Shown here one piece after another: positions 33,838 through 42,191 of a DNA stretch of 64,000 nt (the first letter of the stretch is position 1; every line of letters begins with the position of its first letter). The notes below the pieces were generated by a model. The model saw only the letters and a list, made by a program, of their open reading frames with translations, did no database searches and had not been told where the DNA came from. This stretch comes from WLND01 sp040398845. Its GTDB lineage: Bacteria; Actinomycetota; Actinomycetes; S36-B12. Location: NCBI GenBank assembly GCA_040398845.1, contig JBBATH010000004.1, positions 124,001 to 188,000 on the forward strand, read 5' to 3'. The translations under genes were made by a program, and so were the position numbers.

Positions 33838-35133
33838 CTACCACTCCCAGAGGGCCGAGATGGGCAGCCCCCACAGCCGCTCGGAATGCTGATGGCCTGC
33901 CTCACCCGTGCCCAGGACGATCCCACCCGCGAAGCGGGACCCCAAACGCTCCGCGAACGAGCGCAGCCCCGCGAAGTGCTCGCCCCTGAATGAGGATGCC
34001 GCATTCACCTCGATGCCGATGACTCGGCCGTCGTCGAGTTCGACGACGAGATCGACTTCGAGGCCATTTCGATCTCGGTAGTGGGAGAGGGCATACGAGG
34101 TCTCGCTCCACCCTGCTTGCTTCATCAATTCGGAGACGACGAATCCCTCAAGCAGCGGGCCCAGATGGTCCCCGCCGACCAGGGGCTCAAGTTGGCCGGC
34201 CGACATGCGGGCCAGTCTCATGGCGACCGCCGAATCCAAGACGATGGACTTGTGTCGCCCGATCTCACGTCTGGTGAGGTTGGGGGTCCACGGCGGTAGC
34301 GCTGAGACTAGGAAGATGGCGGCGGCGACATCAAGGTAGGTCGAGATCGAGGTTGCCGGGATGCCTGACTGCTCAGCGAGACGGCCCTTCACCAACTCAC
34401 CGGACTGATTGGCCGCCAGTAGGCGCAGGACAGCCCGAAGACGCGCAGGTTGCACCTGGCGGTAGACAGAGGCCGCATCCCGTTTAATGATGCGCGCAAG
34501 ATAGCCGCCCAACCAGACTGTTCGCATTCGGCCTTCGAGCCCCTGAACCGCAGGGTAGGCACCTCGAGCCAGCATGCCAACGTAGTCCTGCCGACGCCAG
34601 GTCGTCCTGAATGCTGCCGGAGTGCCGTCATCCAGGATGCGCGTGACGAAGTCGTCGCTTCGCCCGACCATTTCGCCTTGGCTCAGCCCGTGCACGTGAA
34701 TGGTTGCTCCTCGGCCAGCAAGGCTGTCTGCTGTCCCGGGGACCTTGAGCAGGTCGGTCGAACCCGTGAGGATGAACCGGCCCGGGCGCCGATCCCGATC
34801 AATAGCCGCCTTGATCGGCAGGACAATCTCTGGCACTCGCTGGACTTCGTCCAAGACCAGAGCCTTGCCCGGGAACTGGGCGACGAATGCGTCGGGGTCG
34901 GCTCGCACTGCATCCCTCGTTGCAGCATCATCGAAGGTGAAGTGCTCCGCTGCCAACCCCTGGGTGAGCATCCCCGCGAACGTGCTCTTTCCTACCTGCC
35001 GTGCGCCCTGAATTACCACCGCGGGGAAAGCGGCAATTGTCTCCCGCGCAAAGGGGAGGAGATGTCTCGTAGGTTTGCTTCTCAATTCTCGTAGATTTGC
35101 TGGCTGATTCTCGTAGGTTTGCTGGCCAAGCAT
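33838..35133 (-). CDS. AAA ATPase with DUF4143 domain
   Basis: Up to 431 residues of the COG1373 family. Walker A QGARQVGKSTFAG, Walker B ALVLDEVQRVPE, sensor-like FILTGSTDLL, then a DUF4143 C-terminal half (about 220-420) with a restriction-like fold: DRNGLEVDLVVELDDGRVIGIEVNA contains the E-(x)-D...E-(x)-N pattern. The family often sits in accessory regions and its role is not established. The start is uncertain: ATG 35133 lies at the end of a triple 22-bp repeat that would encode about 20 extra residues (TYENQPANLREL); an alternative TTG at 35085 would exclude most of it. Confidence 0.85.
   Translation of the reverse strand: MLGQQTYENQPANLRELRSKPTRHLLPFARETIAAFPAVVIQGARQVGKSTFAGMLTQGLAAEHFTFDDAATRDAVRADPDAFVAQFPGKALVLDEVQRVPEIVLPIKAAIDRDRRPGRFILTGSTDLLKVPGTADSLAGRGATIHVHGLSQGEMVGRSDDFVTRILDDGTPAAFRTTWRRQDYVGMLARGAYPAVQGLEGRMRTVWLGGYLARIIKRDAASVYRQVQPARLRAVLRLLAANQSGELVKGRLAEQSGIPATSISTYLDVAAAIFLVSALPPWTPNLTRREIGRHKSIVLDSAVAMRLARMSAGQLEPLVGGDHLGPLLEGFVVSELMKQAGWSETSYALSHYRDRNGLEVDLVVELDDGRVIGIEVNAASSFRGEHFAGLRSFAERLGSRFAGGIVLGTGEAGHQHSERLWGLPISALWEW
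35065..35130 (-). repeat. Three tandem 22-bp repeats at the DUF4143 ATPase start
   Basis: The 15-base core TCTCGTAGGTTTGCT (middle copy has A for G at one position) begins at 35065, 35087 and 35109, so the period is exactly 22 bases, with a 7-base variable remainder. The array covers the annotated first 22 codons and directly abuts ATG 35133-35131. Because 22 is not a multiple of 3, gain or loss of one unit would shift the frame of any start placed upstream. It may instead be an operator array. Confidence 0.8.
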
Positions 35134-35241
35134 CGGCCGTCACGACGGAGCGAGTAGCGCGCCGGCGGCCAAGGGTAAACTCGTCGATGCGTCGCCAACG
35201 GGCATGCATAGTGAAAGCGGCACGCGGAGGAAAGTCCGGTC

Positions 35242-36882
35242 ATGTCAGATTCGCCTTCGTCAGATTCAAGTGTGACCGAACAGGCCCCCGCACCTAGGCG
35301 CACCGCCTCCGATGCCGGTCGCGAGGCGAGCAAACGGCGGACCTTCGCGGTCATCAGCCACCCAGACGCCGGCAAGTCGACACTCACCGAAGCCCTCTCG
35401 CTCCACGCCCACGCCATTTCCGAGGCCGGCGCCATCCACGGCAAGGCTGGTCGCCGCGGCACGGTCTCCGACTGGATGGACATGGAGAAGGCTCGCGGTA
35501 TCTCCATCAGCTCCTCCGCCCTGCAGTTCCCCTACGGCGACGCCATCTTCAATCTCGTCGACACTCCTGGGCACGCTGACTTCTCCGAGGACACCTACCG
35601 GGTGCTGTCTGCGGTCGACAGCGCCGTCATGCTCATCGACGCGGCCAAGGGCCTCGAGCCACAGACGATGAAGCTCTTTGACGTGTGCAAGGCGCGCGGC
35701 CTGCCGATCATCACCGTCATCAATAAGTGGGATCGACCCGGCTTGGACCCGCTCGCACTCATGGACGAGATCCACAAGCGCACCGGCCTCATCCCTACGC
35801 CGCTCACGTGGCCCGTCGGGGTTGCGGGCGACTTCCGCGGAGTCCTCGACCGTCGAACCGGTGGCTTCATCAGGTTCACCCGCACCGCCGGCGGCGCGAA
35901 GCTGGCGCCCGAGGAGTACCTCGATCCCGCTGCTGCCCTCGAACTCGAGGGTGCGGCGTGGGCATCAGCGGTCGAGGAGCACGAATTGCTCGAGCTCGAT
36001 GAGGCCCAGCACGATCAGGAGACCTTCCTCGCGGGGCGCACCACGCCCGTCCTGTTCGCCGCTGCAGTCCTGAACTTCGGTGTCGGCCAGCTGCTCGATG
36101 TGCTGCACGACCTCGCCCCATCACCCACCTCGCGCCCCGACTCAGCCGGATCGGCCCGTGACATCGATGCCGCCTTCAGTGCACAGGTGTTCAAGGTGCA
36201 GGCCGGCATGGATACGTCCCATCGCGATCGACTCGCCTTCGCTCGTGTCTGCTCCGGCGTCTTCGTCCGGGGTGAGGTCATCACCCACGAGCCGAGCGGA
36301 CGAGGCTTCGCGACGAAGTACGTCCACACGGTGTTCGGCCGGCAGCGCGAGACCGTCGACGTCGCCTACCCAGGCGATGTCATTGGCTTGGTGAACGCAA
36401 GTGCCCTGAGAGCCGGCGACACCCTGTATGCCGGCAAGAAGGTGCAGTTTCCGCCGCTGCCGCTCTTCGCCCCCGAGCACTTCGCGGTCATGCGTGCCAA
36501 GGACCCGAGTCGCTACAAGCAATTCCGCAAGGGGGTCGAGCAGCTCGACCAGGAGGGCGTCGTGCAGATCCTGCGCTCCGATCTGCGCGGTGATCAGGCG
36601 CCGATCCTCGCCGCTGTTGGCCCGATGCAGTTCGAAGTCGCGACGCATCGTCTCGAGCATGAGTTCTCGACCCCCGTCCACCTCGACTTCCTCGAATACA
36701 ACCTTGCCCGACGTACCACCGCCGCCGATGCTCCAGAACTCGCCGCGAAACGCGATGTTGAGGTGCTGCAGCGCACCGACGGCGTGTACCTCGCACTGTT
36801 CAAGGGGCCGTGGCACCTCAAGCGCATCGAGCAGGATCTGCCCAATGCAATGCTCGAGCCGCTCGTCGCCGGCACCGACTGA
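35242..36882 (+). CDS. prfC: Peptide chain release factor 3
   Basis: 546 residues, full length for RF3, a translational GTPase that removes RF1/RF2 from the ribosome after termination. G1 SHPDAGKSTLTEAL, switch I around ARGISISSSALQFPY, G3 VDTPGHADFSEDTYR, G4 INKWDRPG, followed by EF-Tu-like domain 2 (MDTSHRDRLAFARVCSG) and the RF3-specific C-terminal domain (FRKGVEQLDQEGVVQ; VGPMQFEVATHRLEHEF). GGAGG lies 11 bases before the ATG, a slightly long spacing. It stands alone between the DUF4143 ATPase and a toxin-antitoxin module. Confidence 0.97.
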   Translation: MSDSPSSDSSVTEQAPAPRRTASDAGREASKRRTFAVISHPDAGKSTLTEALSLHAHAISEAGAIHGKAGRRGTVSDWMDMEKARGISISSSALQFPYGDAIFNLVDTPGHADFSEDTYRVLSAVDSAVMLIDAAKGLEPQTMKLFDVCKARGLPIITVINKWDRPGLDPLALMDEIHKRTGLIPTPLTWPVGVAGDFRGVLDRRTGGFIRFTRTAGGAKLAPEEYLDPAAALELEGAAWASAVEEHELLELDEAQHDQETFLAGRTTPVLFAAAVLNFGVGQLLDVLHDLAPSPTSRPDSAGSARDIDAAFSAQVFKVQAGMDTSHRDRLAFARVCSGVFVRGEVITHEPSGRGFATKYVHTVFGRQRETVDVAYPGDVIGLVNASALRAGDTLYAGKKVQFPPLPLFAPEHFAVMRAKDPSRYKQFRKGVEQLDQEGVVQILRSDLRGDQAPILAAVGPMQFEVATHRLEHEFSTPVHLDFLEYNLARRTTAADAPELAAKRDVEVLQRTDGVYLALFKGPWHLKRIEQDLPNAMLEPLVAGTD

Positions 36883-36937
36883 CGAAAGCCCGCCGCACTG
36901 TCCTTGAACATTCTGGTGATTCGTCCCAACCTATGAC

Positions 36938-36958
36938 TATAATTCGGGTCATGATGAC
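36938..36958 (+). promoter_or_regulatory. -10 box and palindrome at the antitoxin start (leaderless promoter)
   Basis: A consensus -10, TATAAT (36938-36943), lies 7 bases before ATG 36951, and there is no ribosome site, so transcription should begin at or next to the start codon. An 11-base palindrome GTCAT-G-ATGAC (36948-36958) covers the start codon and may be the antitoxin operator. No convincing -35 is visible at 17 bases. Confidence 0.55.
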
Positions 36959-37217
36959 GACCTCGCTGGCCACCGTCAAAGCGCGACTCTCGGCGTTCGT
37001 GGATTCCGTTGAGGGGACTCATGAACGCATCGTGATTACGCGCAACGGCGAACCCGCAGCAGTGCTCATCTCGCCGGAGGATCTTGAGTCGCTAGAGGAG
37101 ACCATTGCGCTCCTATCCGATCCCGAGGCCATGGCGGAGATCGACGAGGCGCGAAGTGGGATAGCCAAGGGTGACGTGGTGGACGTGGCCGCGGTGAGGA
37201 TGCGTCCGAGGACCTGA
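36951..37217 (+). CDS. Phd/YefM-type antitoxin
   Basis: 88 residues. The N-terminal half (MTTSLATVKARLSAFVDSVE and HERIVITRNGEPAAVLISPED) is the Phd/YefM DNA-binding and dimerisation fold; the C-terminal EEARSG-like tail should wrap the toxin. Its stop codon overlaps the toxin ATG by one base (TGATG). The frame extends upstream to 36810 inside prfC, but the perfect -10 box 7 bases before ATG 36951 fixes the start. ATG 36954 is an equivalent alternative. Confidence 0.92.
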   Translation: MMTTSLATVKARLSAFVDSVEGTHERIVITRNGEPAAVLISPEDLESLEETIALLSDPEAMAEIDEARSGIAKGDVVDVAAVRMRPRT

Positions 37218-37477
37218 TGTTCCGAATCCTGCTGTCAGGACCCGCCCGTCGCGCGCTTGAGCACTCACTACCTGAGGGTATAGCGGCGGCCGCATGGGAG
37301 TTCATCAATGGGCCCCTCGCAGCGAATCCACATCGCGTGGGCAGGCCACTCACCGGACAGCTCAGCGGCATGTGGTCGGCTCGCCGGGGGGACTATCGAG
37401 TCGTGTACGTCATTGACTACGACATCATTACAGTGACCGTTTTGCGTTTGGGGCACCGGCGCGACGCCTACCGATAA
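37217..37477 (+). CDS. relE: RelE-type toxin
   Basis: 86 residues with the RelE/ParE fold: a helical N-terminus (SGPARRALEHSLPEGIAAAA), then ANPHRVGRPLTGQLSGMWSARRGDYRVVYVID, the arginine-rich beta sheet that carries the ribonuclease residues, and C-terminal LRLGHRRDAYR. It should cleave ribosome-bound mRNA when freed from the upstream antitoxin. Translationally coupled to it by a one-base overlap. Confidence 0.92.
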   Translation: MFRILLSGPARRALEHSLPEGIAAAAWEFINGPLAANPHRVGRPLTGQLSGMWSARRGDYRVVYVIDYDIITVTVLRLGHRRDAYR

Positions 37478-37522
37478 GCGCACGCCCACCGGACAATTCG
37501 CTTCCCCAAGTAGGGTCACGGT

Positions 37523-39718
37523 ATGAGAGCGAAGCTGATCGTCACCGCAGGAGTCGTCATCGCCATGCTTCCCGGATTGATGGTGCCGGCCTTGGCCGGG
37601 GGGCCAGCCCCGTCCGCCTCGGCGACCTCACCGACCGTTTACCGGTACCCGGCCGCCGCGACAACCGCCTACGTCGACACCTACTTCGGCACGAACGTCG
37701 CGGACCCCTATCACTATCTCGAAAGCCCCACCGATCCAAGGACGAAGCGCTGGGTTGCCGCGGAGGCATCACTGGCCCGTCGCTATCTCGACTCAATGCC
37801 AAGCCTGGCCTCGCGCACCGAGCAGGTGAAGGGGCTGTGGAACTACACCCGGTTCACGTCGCCGGAGCAATACGCCAATCGACTCTTCTGGACCGAGAGT
37901 GATGGGGTTCGCGCTCAGCCCGTCGTCTACTGGTCCGAGGGCGCCAGCGGAATTCGCCGCGTGGCCATCGACCCCAATGCATTGTCCTCCGACGGCACGG
38001 TGTCGATCGGCTTCATGAATGTGAGCCCGGATGGCCGGCTCATCGCCTACGGCGCGTCGGACGGTGGATCCGACTGGCGGACGATCCACGTGCGCAACGT
38101 CGACACCGGCCAGGATCTGCCTGACGTCATCACGTGGGCGAAGTTCACTGCAGCCTCGTGGTCTCCCGACAGTTCAGGCTTCACGTACTCCAGCTACCCC
38201 GAGCCCGCGAATCCGCTCGAGCAGTCGAACTCGAATATGCGCGCCTACTTCCACAAACTGGGCACCACACAGGCTGATGACCGCGTTGTCTACGCCGACC
38301 CAGCCCATCCCGAGGTGAGGACGTATGCCTTCATCCCCTCGGGAGACGTGCGCCGCTGGATCAGCCTGTCCACGTTGAGCGGCGAGAACCAGCTCTCCTA
38401 CCAATCCCTGGCCGCGGTTGACTCGCCCATCACACCCCTCATCGACACAACCGGAACATCGTCAAGCCCGTTGCACGATGACGGCAACTACACATGGATC
38501 CTCACAAACATCGATGCCCCCAACTACCGAGTGGTGCGGATCGACCTGCGAGCCCCGGCCCGGGAAAACTGGGTTGATGTCGTGCCCGAACAGCCCGACG
38601 TCATCGACTCGGTCACCGTCTCCGGAACGAACCTCGTGGTCTCGACGCTCCATGACGTGACCTCGCGGGTTCGCATCATCGGCCTCAACGGAGTCGCCGG
38701 GCCGACGGTCGAGCTTCCAGGTCTCGGCGGGGCCAGCAACTTCAAGGGAAGCGACACGAGCACCACCCTCTACTACCGTTTCGACTCGTTCACCTCGCCT
38801 TCGCCCGTCATGGCCCTCGACACGCGCACCGGCAAATCGACCATATGGAAGGTGGCCGAGGTCGGGTTCGACCCGTCACGCTTCGTCACGAAGCAGGTCT
38901 TCGTGACGAGCAAGGACGGCACGAAGGTGCCTGCTTTCATCGTTCATCGCAAAGGTGTGCGCCTCAACGGCCTGAATCCCACGCTGCTGTACGGATACGG
39001 CGGATTCAATATCTCAATGACCGCTGGCTATTCGCCCTACCGAATGGCTTGGCTCGAGCGGGGCGGTGTCTACGTCCACGCGAACCTTCGAGGCGGAGGC
39101 GAGTACGGGAAGGCGTGGCACGACGCCGGCACGAAGCTGCAAAAGCAGAATGTCTTTGACGACTTCATCGCCGTTGCCGAGTATCTCGTCGACAAGGAGT
39201 GGACGTCGCCGGCGCGGCTCGCCATCGAGGGCGGCAGCAACGGAGGTCTCCTCGTCGGTGCTGCGATCACCCAGCGGCCCGAACTCTTCGGCGCGGCAAT
39301 CCCGGCGGTCGGCGTGCTCGACATGCTCCGCTACCACCGGTTCACCATCGGTGCAGCGTGGGCGGGGGATTACGGGCGCAGCGACGACAGCCCAAAGATG
39401 TTCAAATACCTACTTGGCTATTCGCCCCTGCACAACGTCCGACCCGGCGTCGACTATCCCGCGACGCTCGTGATGACGGGAGAGCGCGACGACCGCGTCG
39501 TGCCGGCGCACAGCTTCAAGTTCGGTGCGACCCTGCAGGCTGACAATGCGAGTGATAACCCGATCATTGTCCGGGTCGAAACCCGCGCCGGCCACGGCGC
39601 CGGGACCTCAACCGAACAGGCGATCGCCCAGACGGCCGACAAGCTGTCCTTCCTCGACGCCAATCTCGGCACCGCCCCCATTGTCCCGAAGCCGGTCTTC
39701 CTGCCGCCCCGGCGATAG
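37523..39718 (+). CDS. Secreted prolyl oligopeptidase family (S9A) peptidase
   Basis: 731 residues with a Sec signal peptide (LIVTAGVVIAMLPGLMVPALA, first 25 or so residues). DPYHYLE opens the propeller domain; the catalytic domain has the nucleophile in IEGGSNGGLLVGA, Asp in TGERDDRVVPAH and His in TRAGHGAGT. It should digest short proline-containing peptides outside the cell or at the cell surface. Compared with the cytosolic paralogue at 6684, the same motifs occur in the same order. A TAGGGT (37511-37516) six bases before the ATG suggests a leaderless transcript. It ends 29 bases from the convergent acr3 gene. Confidence 0.92.
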   Translation: MRAKLIVTAGVVIAMLPGLMVPALAGGPAPSASATSPTVYRYPAAATTAYVDTYFGTNVADPYHYLESPTDPRTKRWVAAEASLARRYLDSMPSLASRTEQVKGLWNYTRFTSPEQYANRLFWTESDGVRAQPVVYWSEGASGIRRVAIDPNALSSDGTVSIGFMNVSPDGRLIAYGASDGGSDWRTIHVRNVDTGQDLPDVITWAKFTAASWSPDSSGFTYSSYPEPANPLEQSNSNMRAYFHKLGTTQADDRVVYADPAHPEVRTYAFIPSGDVRRWISLSTLSGENQLSYQSLAAVDSPITPLIDTTGTSSSPLHDDGNYTWILTNIDAPNYRVVRIDLRAPARENWVDVVPEQPDVIDSVTVSGTNLVVSTLHDVTSRVRIIGLNGVAGPTVELPGLGGASNFKGSDTSTTLYYRFDSFTSPSPVMALDTRTGKSTIWKVAEVGFDPSRFVTKQVFVTSKDGTKVPAFIVHRKGVRLNGLNPTLLYGYGGFNISMTAGYSPYRMAWLERGGVYVHANLRGGGEYGKAWHDAGTKLQKQNVFDDFIAVAEYLVDKEWTSPARLAIEGGSNGGLLVGAAITQRPELFGAAIPAVGVLDMLRYHRFTIGAAWAGDYGRSDDSPKMFKYLLGYSPLHNVRPGVDYPATLVMTGERDDRVVPAHSFKFGATLQADNASDNPIIVRVETRAGHGAGTSTEQAIAQTADKLSFLDANLGTAPIVPKPVFLPPRR

Positions 39719-39747
39719 CCGGCTCACTCGATGCGGGCCCTGCCGAC

Positions 39748-40803
39748 TTAGCTAAAGAAGCGTCTCCGCAGCCATAGCGACACGTACACGAGCGCAACGA
39801 GTGCCGGGACCTCGATCAGTGGGCCGATGACGCCGGTAAGTGCCTGCCCCGAGGTGACGCCCCAGACTCCGATGCTCACTGCGATGGCGAGCTCAAAGTT
39901 GTTGCCGCCAGCGGTGAATGCGAGGGTCGCGGTCTTCGGATATCCGAGGCCCGACTTCGCACCGAGGGCGAATGACACTCCCCACATGATCGCGAAGTAG
40001 GCGAGAAGTGGGATCGCGATCTGAACCACCGAGATCGGGTCGGAAATGATTGCATCGCCCTGAAGCGCGAACATGACGACGATGGTGAAGAGCAGTCCGT
40101 ACAGGGCGAAGGGCGCGATGTGCGGGATGAACGTGCCCTCGTACCAAGCCTTTCCCTTGGCCTTGAGCCCGATGCGCCGGGTGAAGTAGCCGGCCACGAG
40201 TGGGATGCCAAGGAAGATGAGCACCGCCTTGGTGATGTCCCAGGTTGAGAAGGTGACGTCCTGGGTATCGAGGCCGAGCCAGCCCGGGAGGATCTTCAGG
40301 TAGAAGGTGCCGAGCAGTGCGTAGGCGGCGATCTGGAAGACCGAGTTAATGGCGACGAGGAGGGCCCCGGCCTCGCTGTCGCCACAGGCGAGGTCATTCC
40401 AGATGAGCACCATCGCGATGCAGCGGGCAAGGCCGATGACAATGAGGCCGGTGCGCAGGGCGGGCTGGTCAACGAGGAACACCCAGGCGAGGGTGAACAT
40501 GAGCGCCGGGCCGATCAGCCAGTTGAGGAGCAGCGACAGCCAGAGCAGCTTTCGGTCGCCAGTCACGTGGCCCATGTCCTCGTAGCGAACCTTCGCCAGA
40601 ACTGGATACATCATGAGGAGCAGGCCGAGCGCGATCGGCAGTGACGTCTGGTCGACCTTGACGGAATCGAGGGCGCCCTGGACATCTGGCACTACCCGCC
40701 CGAGGATGAGGCCACCCGCCATTGCCGCGAGGATCCAGACCGGGAGAAAGCGGTCGAGCAATGAGAGCTTCGCGAGGACGGGGTCGCGAGTATCGGTCGT
40801 CAT
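39748..40803 (-). CDS. acr3: Arsenite efflux permease Acr3
   Basis: 351 residues, about ten membrane helices, of the BART-superfamily Acr3 type. Seen: RFLPVWILAAMAGGLILG at the N-terminus, the conserved Cys segment GLARCIAMVLIWNDLACGD, and FTAGGNNFELAIAVSIGVWG, all diagnostic of Acr3. It expels As(III) (and often Sb(III)) with the proton motive force. GTG/ATG start overlaps the arsC stop by 4 bases. Last gene of arsI-arsC-acr3. Confidence 0.95.
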   Translation of the reverse strand: MTTDTRDPVLAKLSLLDRFLPVWILAAMAGGLILGRVVPDVQGALDSVKVDQTSLPIALGLLLMMYPVLAKVRYEDMGHVTGDRKLLWLSLLLNWLIGPALMFTLAWVFLVDQPALRTGLIVIGLARCIAMVLIWNDLACGDSEAGALLVAINSVFQIAAYALLGTFYLKILPGWLGLDTQDVTFSTWDITKAVLIFLGIPLVAGYFTRRIGLKAKGKAWYEGTFIPHIAPFALYGLLFTIVVMFALQGDAIISDPISVVQIAIPLLAYFAIMWGVSFALGAKSGLGYPKTATLAFTAGGNNFELAIAVSIGVWGVTSGQALTGVIGPLIEVPALVALVYVSLWLRRRFFS

Positions 40804-41246
40804 GCCGATGCTCCTGCAGGTGCGATCTCGGAGATGAGCGCCTCGATTCGCGCACGAATGTCATCGCGAATCGGACGGACGGCCTCGACCCCCTGGCTGG
40901 CTGGGTCAGGGAGCTGCCAATCCTCGTAGCGCTTGCCGGGGAAGACTGGGCAGACATCGCCGCAGCCCATCGTGATAACGACGTCGGATTCCTGCACCGC
41001 CTCAGTGGTGAGCACCTTCGGCACCTCAGCACCGATGTCGATGCCCTCCTCGAGCATCGCCTCGACGACGGCCGCGTTCACCGAGTCGGCGGGAGCGGAG
41101 CCGGCCGAGCGCACCTCGACGCGGTCGCCGGCAAGGTGGGTGAGGTAGGCCGCTGCCATTTGGGAACGACCAGCGTTGTGGACGCAGACGAACAGCACGG
41201 ATTTCTTGTCGAACACGGGATTGACTCCATCGAATCGGGTGGACAT
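40800..41246 (-). CDS. arsC: Arsenate reductase (low-molecular-weight phosphatase type)
   Basis: 148 residues with the LMW-phosphatase fold. The active-site loop VCVHNAGRSQMAA holds the nucleophilic Cys, and VVITMGCGDVCPVFPGK supplies the downstream redox cysteines, with the acid Asp in LPDPA. It reduces As(V) to As(III), which Acr3 then exports; in actinobacteria the electron donor is thioredoxin or mycothiol. About 15 residues precede the first beta strand, slightly longer than usual; ATG 41246 is the only ATG there. Confidence 0.94.
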   Translation of the reverse strand: MSTRFDGVNPVFDKKSVLFVCVHNAGRSQMAAAYLTHLAGDRVEVRSAGSAPADSVNAAVVEAMLEEGIDIGAEVPKVLTTEAVQESDVVITMGCGDVCPVFPGKRYEDWQLPDPASQGVEAVRPIRDDIRARIEALISEIAPAGASA

Positions 41247-41256
41247 GAGGCCGTGT

Positions 41257-41697
41257 TCAGCAACAGTTTGCGGGTGTCGATTCGACCATCGCGAGGGCCG
41301 GCAACGCGGCCTCGGGGTTGTCGTCCTTGATTGCGTAGATCTCCCAGGGTGCGCCGGCCGGGTCGTGGACCCAGACCTTGTCCTGGAGGGCGTAGCAGCA
41401 GGTGGTGTCTAACTCGTCGAATGCCGCGAGGCCAGCGTCGCGGAGTCGCTGCGCCTGAGCCTCGACCATCGCGACCTCCTCGACCTCGACCCCGAGGTGG
41501 TTAAGCGCCCCCTGCACTCCGGTGCCACGCTGGTCGGCCGGAACCTCGATCAACACGAGTTTTAGCGCGGGCTCGTCGATCGCGAAGTTCGCGTAGCCCG
41601 GGCGGCGCTTGTGCGGCGCGACTCCGAAGAGGGTCGTGTAGAAGGTGATCGATGCTTCGAGGTCAGAGACATTCAAGGCGAGCTGCACTCTGGACAT
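41257..41697 (-). CDS. arsI: ArsI-like C-As lyase / VOC-family protein
   Basis: About 146 residues of the vicinal-oxygen-chelate family. MSRVQLALNVSDLEASITFY and DTTCCYALQDKVWVHDPAG are close to ArsI, an Fe(II) dioxygenase that splits the C-As bond of methylarsenite; the adjacent Cys pair binds the organoarsenical and His/Glu residues bind iron. The related CadI has the same fold. An extra C-terminal Cys pair (TPANCC) ends the protein. Start at ATG 41697 has GAAGG about 9-10 bases upstream; ATG 41748 in the same frame would run through the operator region. Ten bases upstream of arsC. Confidence 0.85.
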   Translation of the reverse strand: MSRVQLALNVSDLEASITFYTTLFGVAPHKRRPGYANFAIDEPALKLVLIEVPADQRGTGVQGALNHLGVEVEEVAMVEAQAQRLRDAGLAAFDELDTTCCYALQDKVWVHDPAGAPWEIYAIKDDNPEAALPALAMVESTPANCC

Positions 41698-41741
41698 CGC
41701 GGGGCCGCCTTCAAGTAGATTGACGTCTGTCGATACGAGTC

Positions 41742-41772
41742 TGGTCATCGCATAGATGGTTGTCAATATATG
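41742..41772. promoter_or_regulatory. Divergent arsI/arsR promoter-operator
   Basis: The gap between arsI and arsR holds the imperfect dyad CATAGAT...ATATATG (41751-41772), matching 6 of 7 bases per arm. On the minus strand it contains a perfect -35, TTGACA (41766-41761). On the plus strand TGGTCA (41742-41747) and an AT-rich block at 41765-41771 give a weak -35/-10 pair. The location and AT-rich dyad fit an ArsR binding site controlling both directions. Confidence 0.55.
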
Positions 41773-41802
41773 AAGAAGGTCGATCAAAAGGAGGACGCAC
41801 GG

Positions 41803-42117
41803 ATGTCGATTGACTGCTGCCCCGCCGGCCTCACCGCGCCCCTTGACCGTGCGGGGGCCGAGCGTCTAGCCCGCCTCCTCAAGGCCGTCGCCGACCCCGC
41901 GCGACTCCAGTTACTCTCGCTGCTCAAGGCCAGCCCAGGCGGCGAGGCCTGCGTGTGCGACCTCACCGCGCCGATCGGGCTCTCTCAGCCAACCATCAGC
42001 CACCACCTCAAGGTGCTCACCGAGGCCGGCCTGGTCAATCGAGAGCAGCGCGGCACCTGGGTCTGGTACTCGATCGACGGCCAGCGGTTGGCCGAGCTCT
42101 CCGCAGTTCTTGCATAG
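41803..42117 (+). CDS. arsR: ArsR-family arsenite-responsive repressor
   Basis: 104 residues from ATG 41803, winged helix of the ArsR/SmtB family: ADPARLQLLSLLKASPGG, then ACVCDLTAPIGLSQPTISHHLKVLTEAGLV and WVWYSIDGQRL. The CxC in ACVCDL is the As(III) sensor pair; an N-terminal Cys pair (SIDCCPAG) is typical of actinobacterial members. The ribosome site AAGGAGG stands about 10 bases upstream; ATG 41770 in the same frame lacks one and overlaps the operator. Divergent from arsI-arsC-acr3, which it should repress. Confidence 0.95.
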   Translation: MSIDCCPAGLTAPLDRAGAERLARLLKAVADPARLQLLSLLKASPGGEACVCDLTAPIGLSQPTISHHLKVLTEAGLVNREQRGTWVWYSIDGQRLAELSAVLA

Positions 42118-42191
42118 GTCTTCTGACCTCCCCTGCTGGTCTGCGCCAATCGCCGATTGACGCAAGTGGCTGTGCCCGTGAGGGTTGACCC

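Noticed and set aside
35065..35130. CRISPR-like repeat
   Set aside because: Only three units, 22-base period with 7-base remainders, no cas genes; not spacers of normal length.
35226..35238. GAGGAAAGTCCGG just before prfC, identical to a conserved 5' segment of RNase P RNA
   Set aside because: Only 13 bases match; the conserved partner regions are not seen and the sequence runs directly into the prfC coding region. Treated as the prfC ribosome-site region and a chance match.
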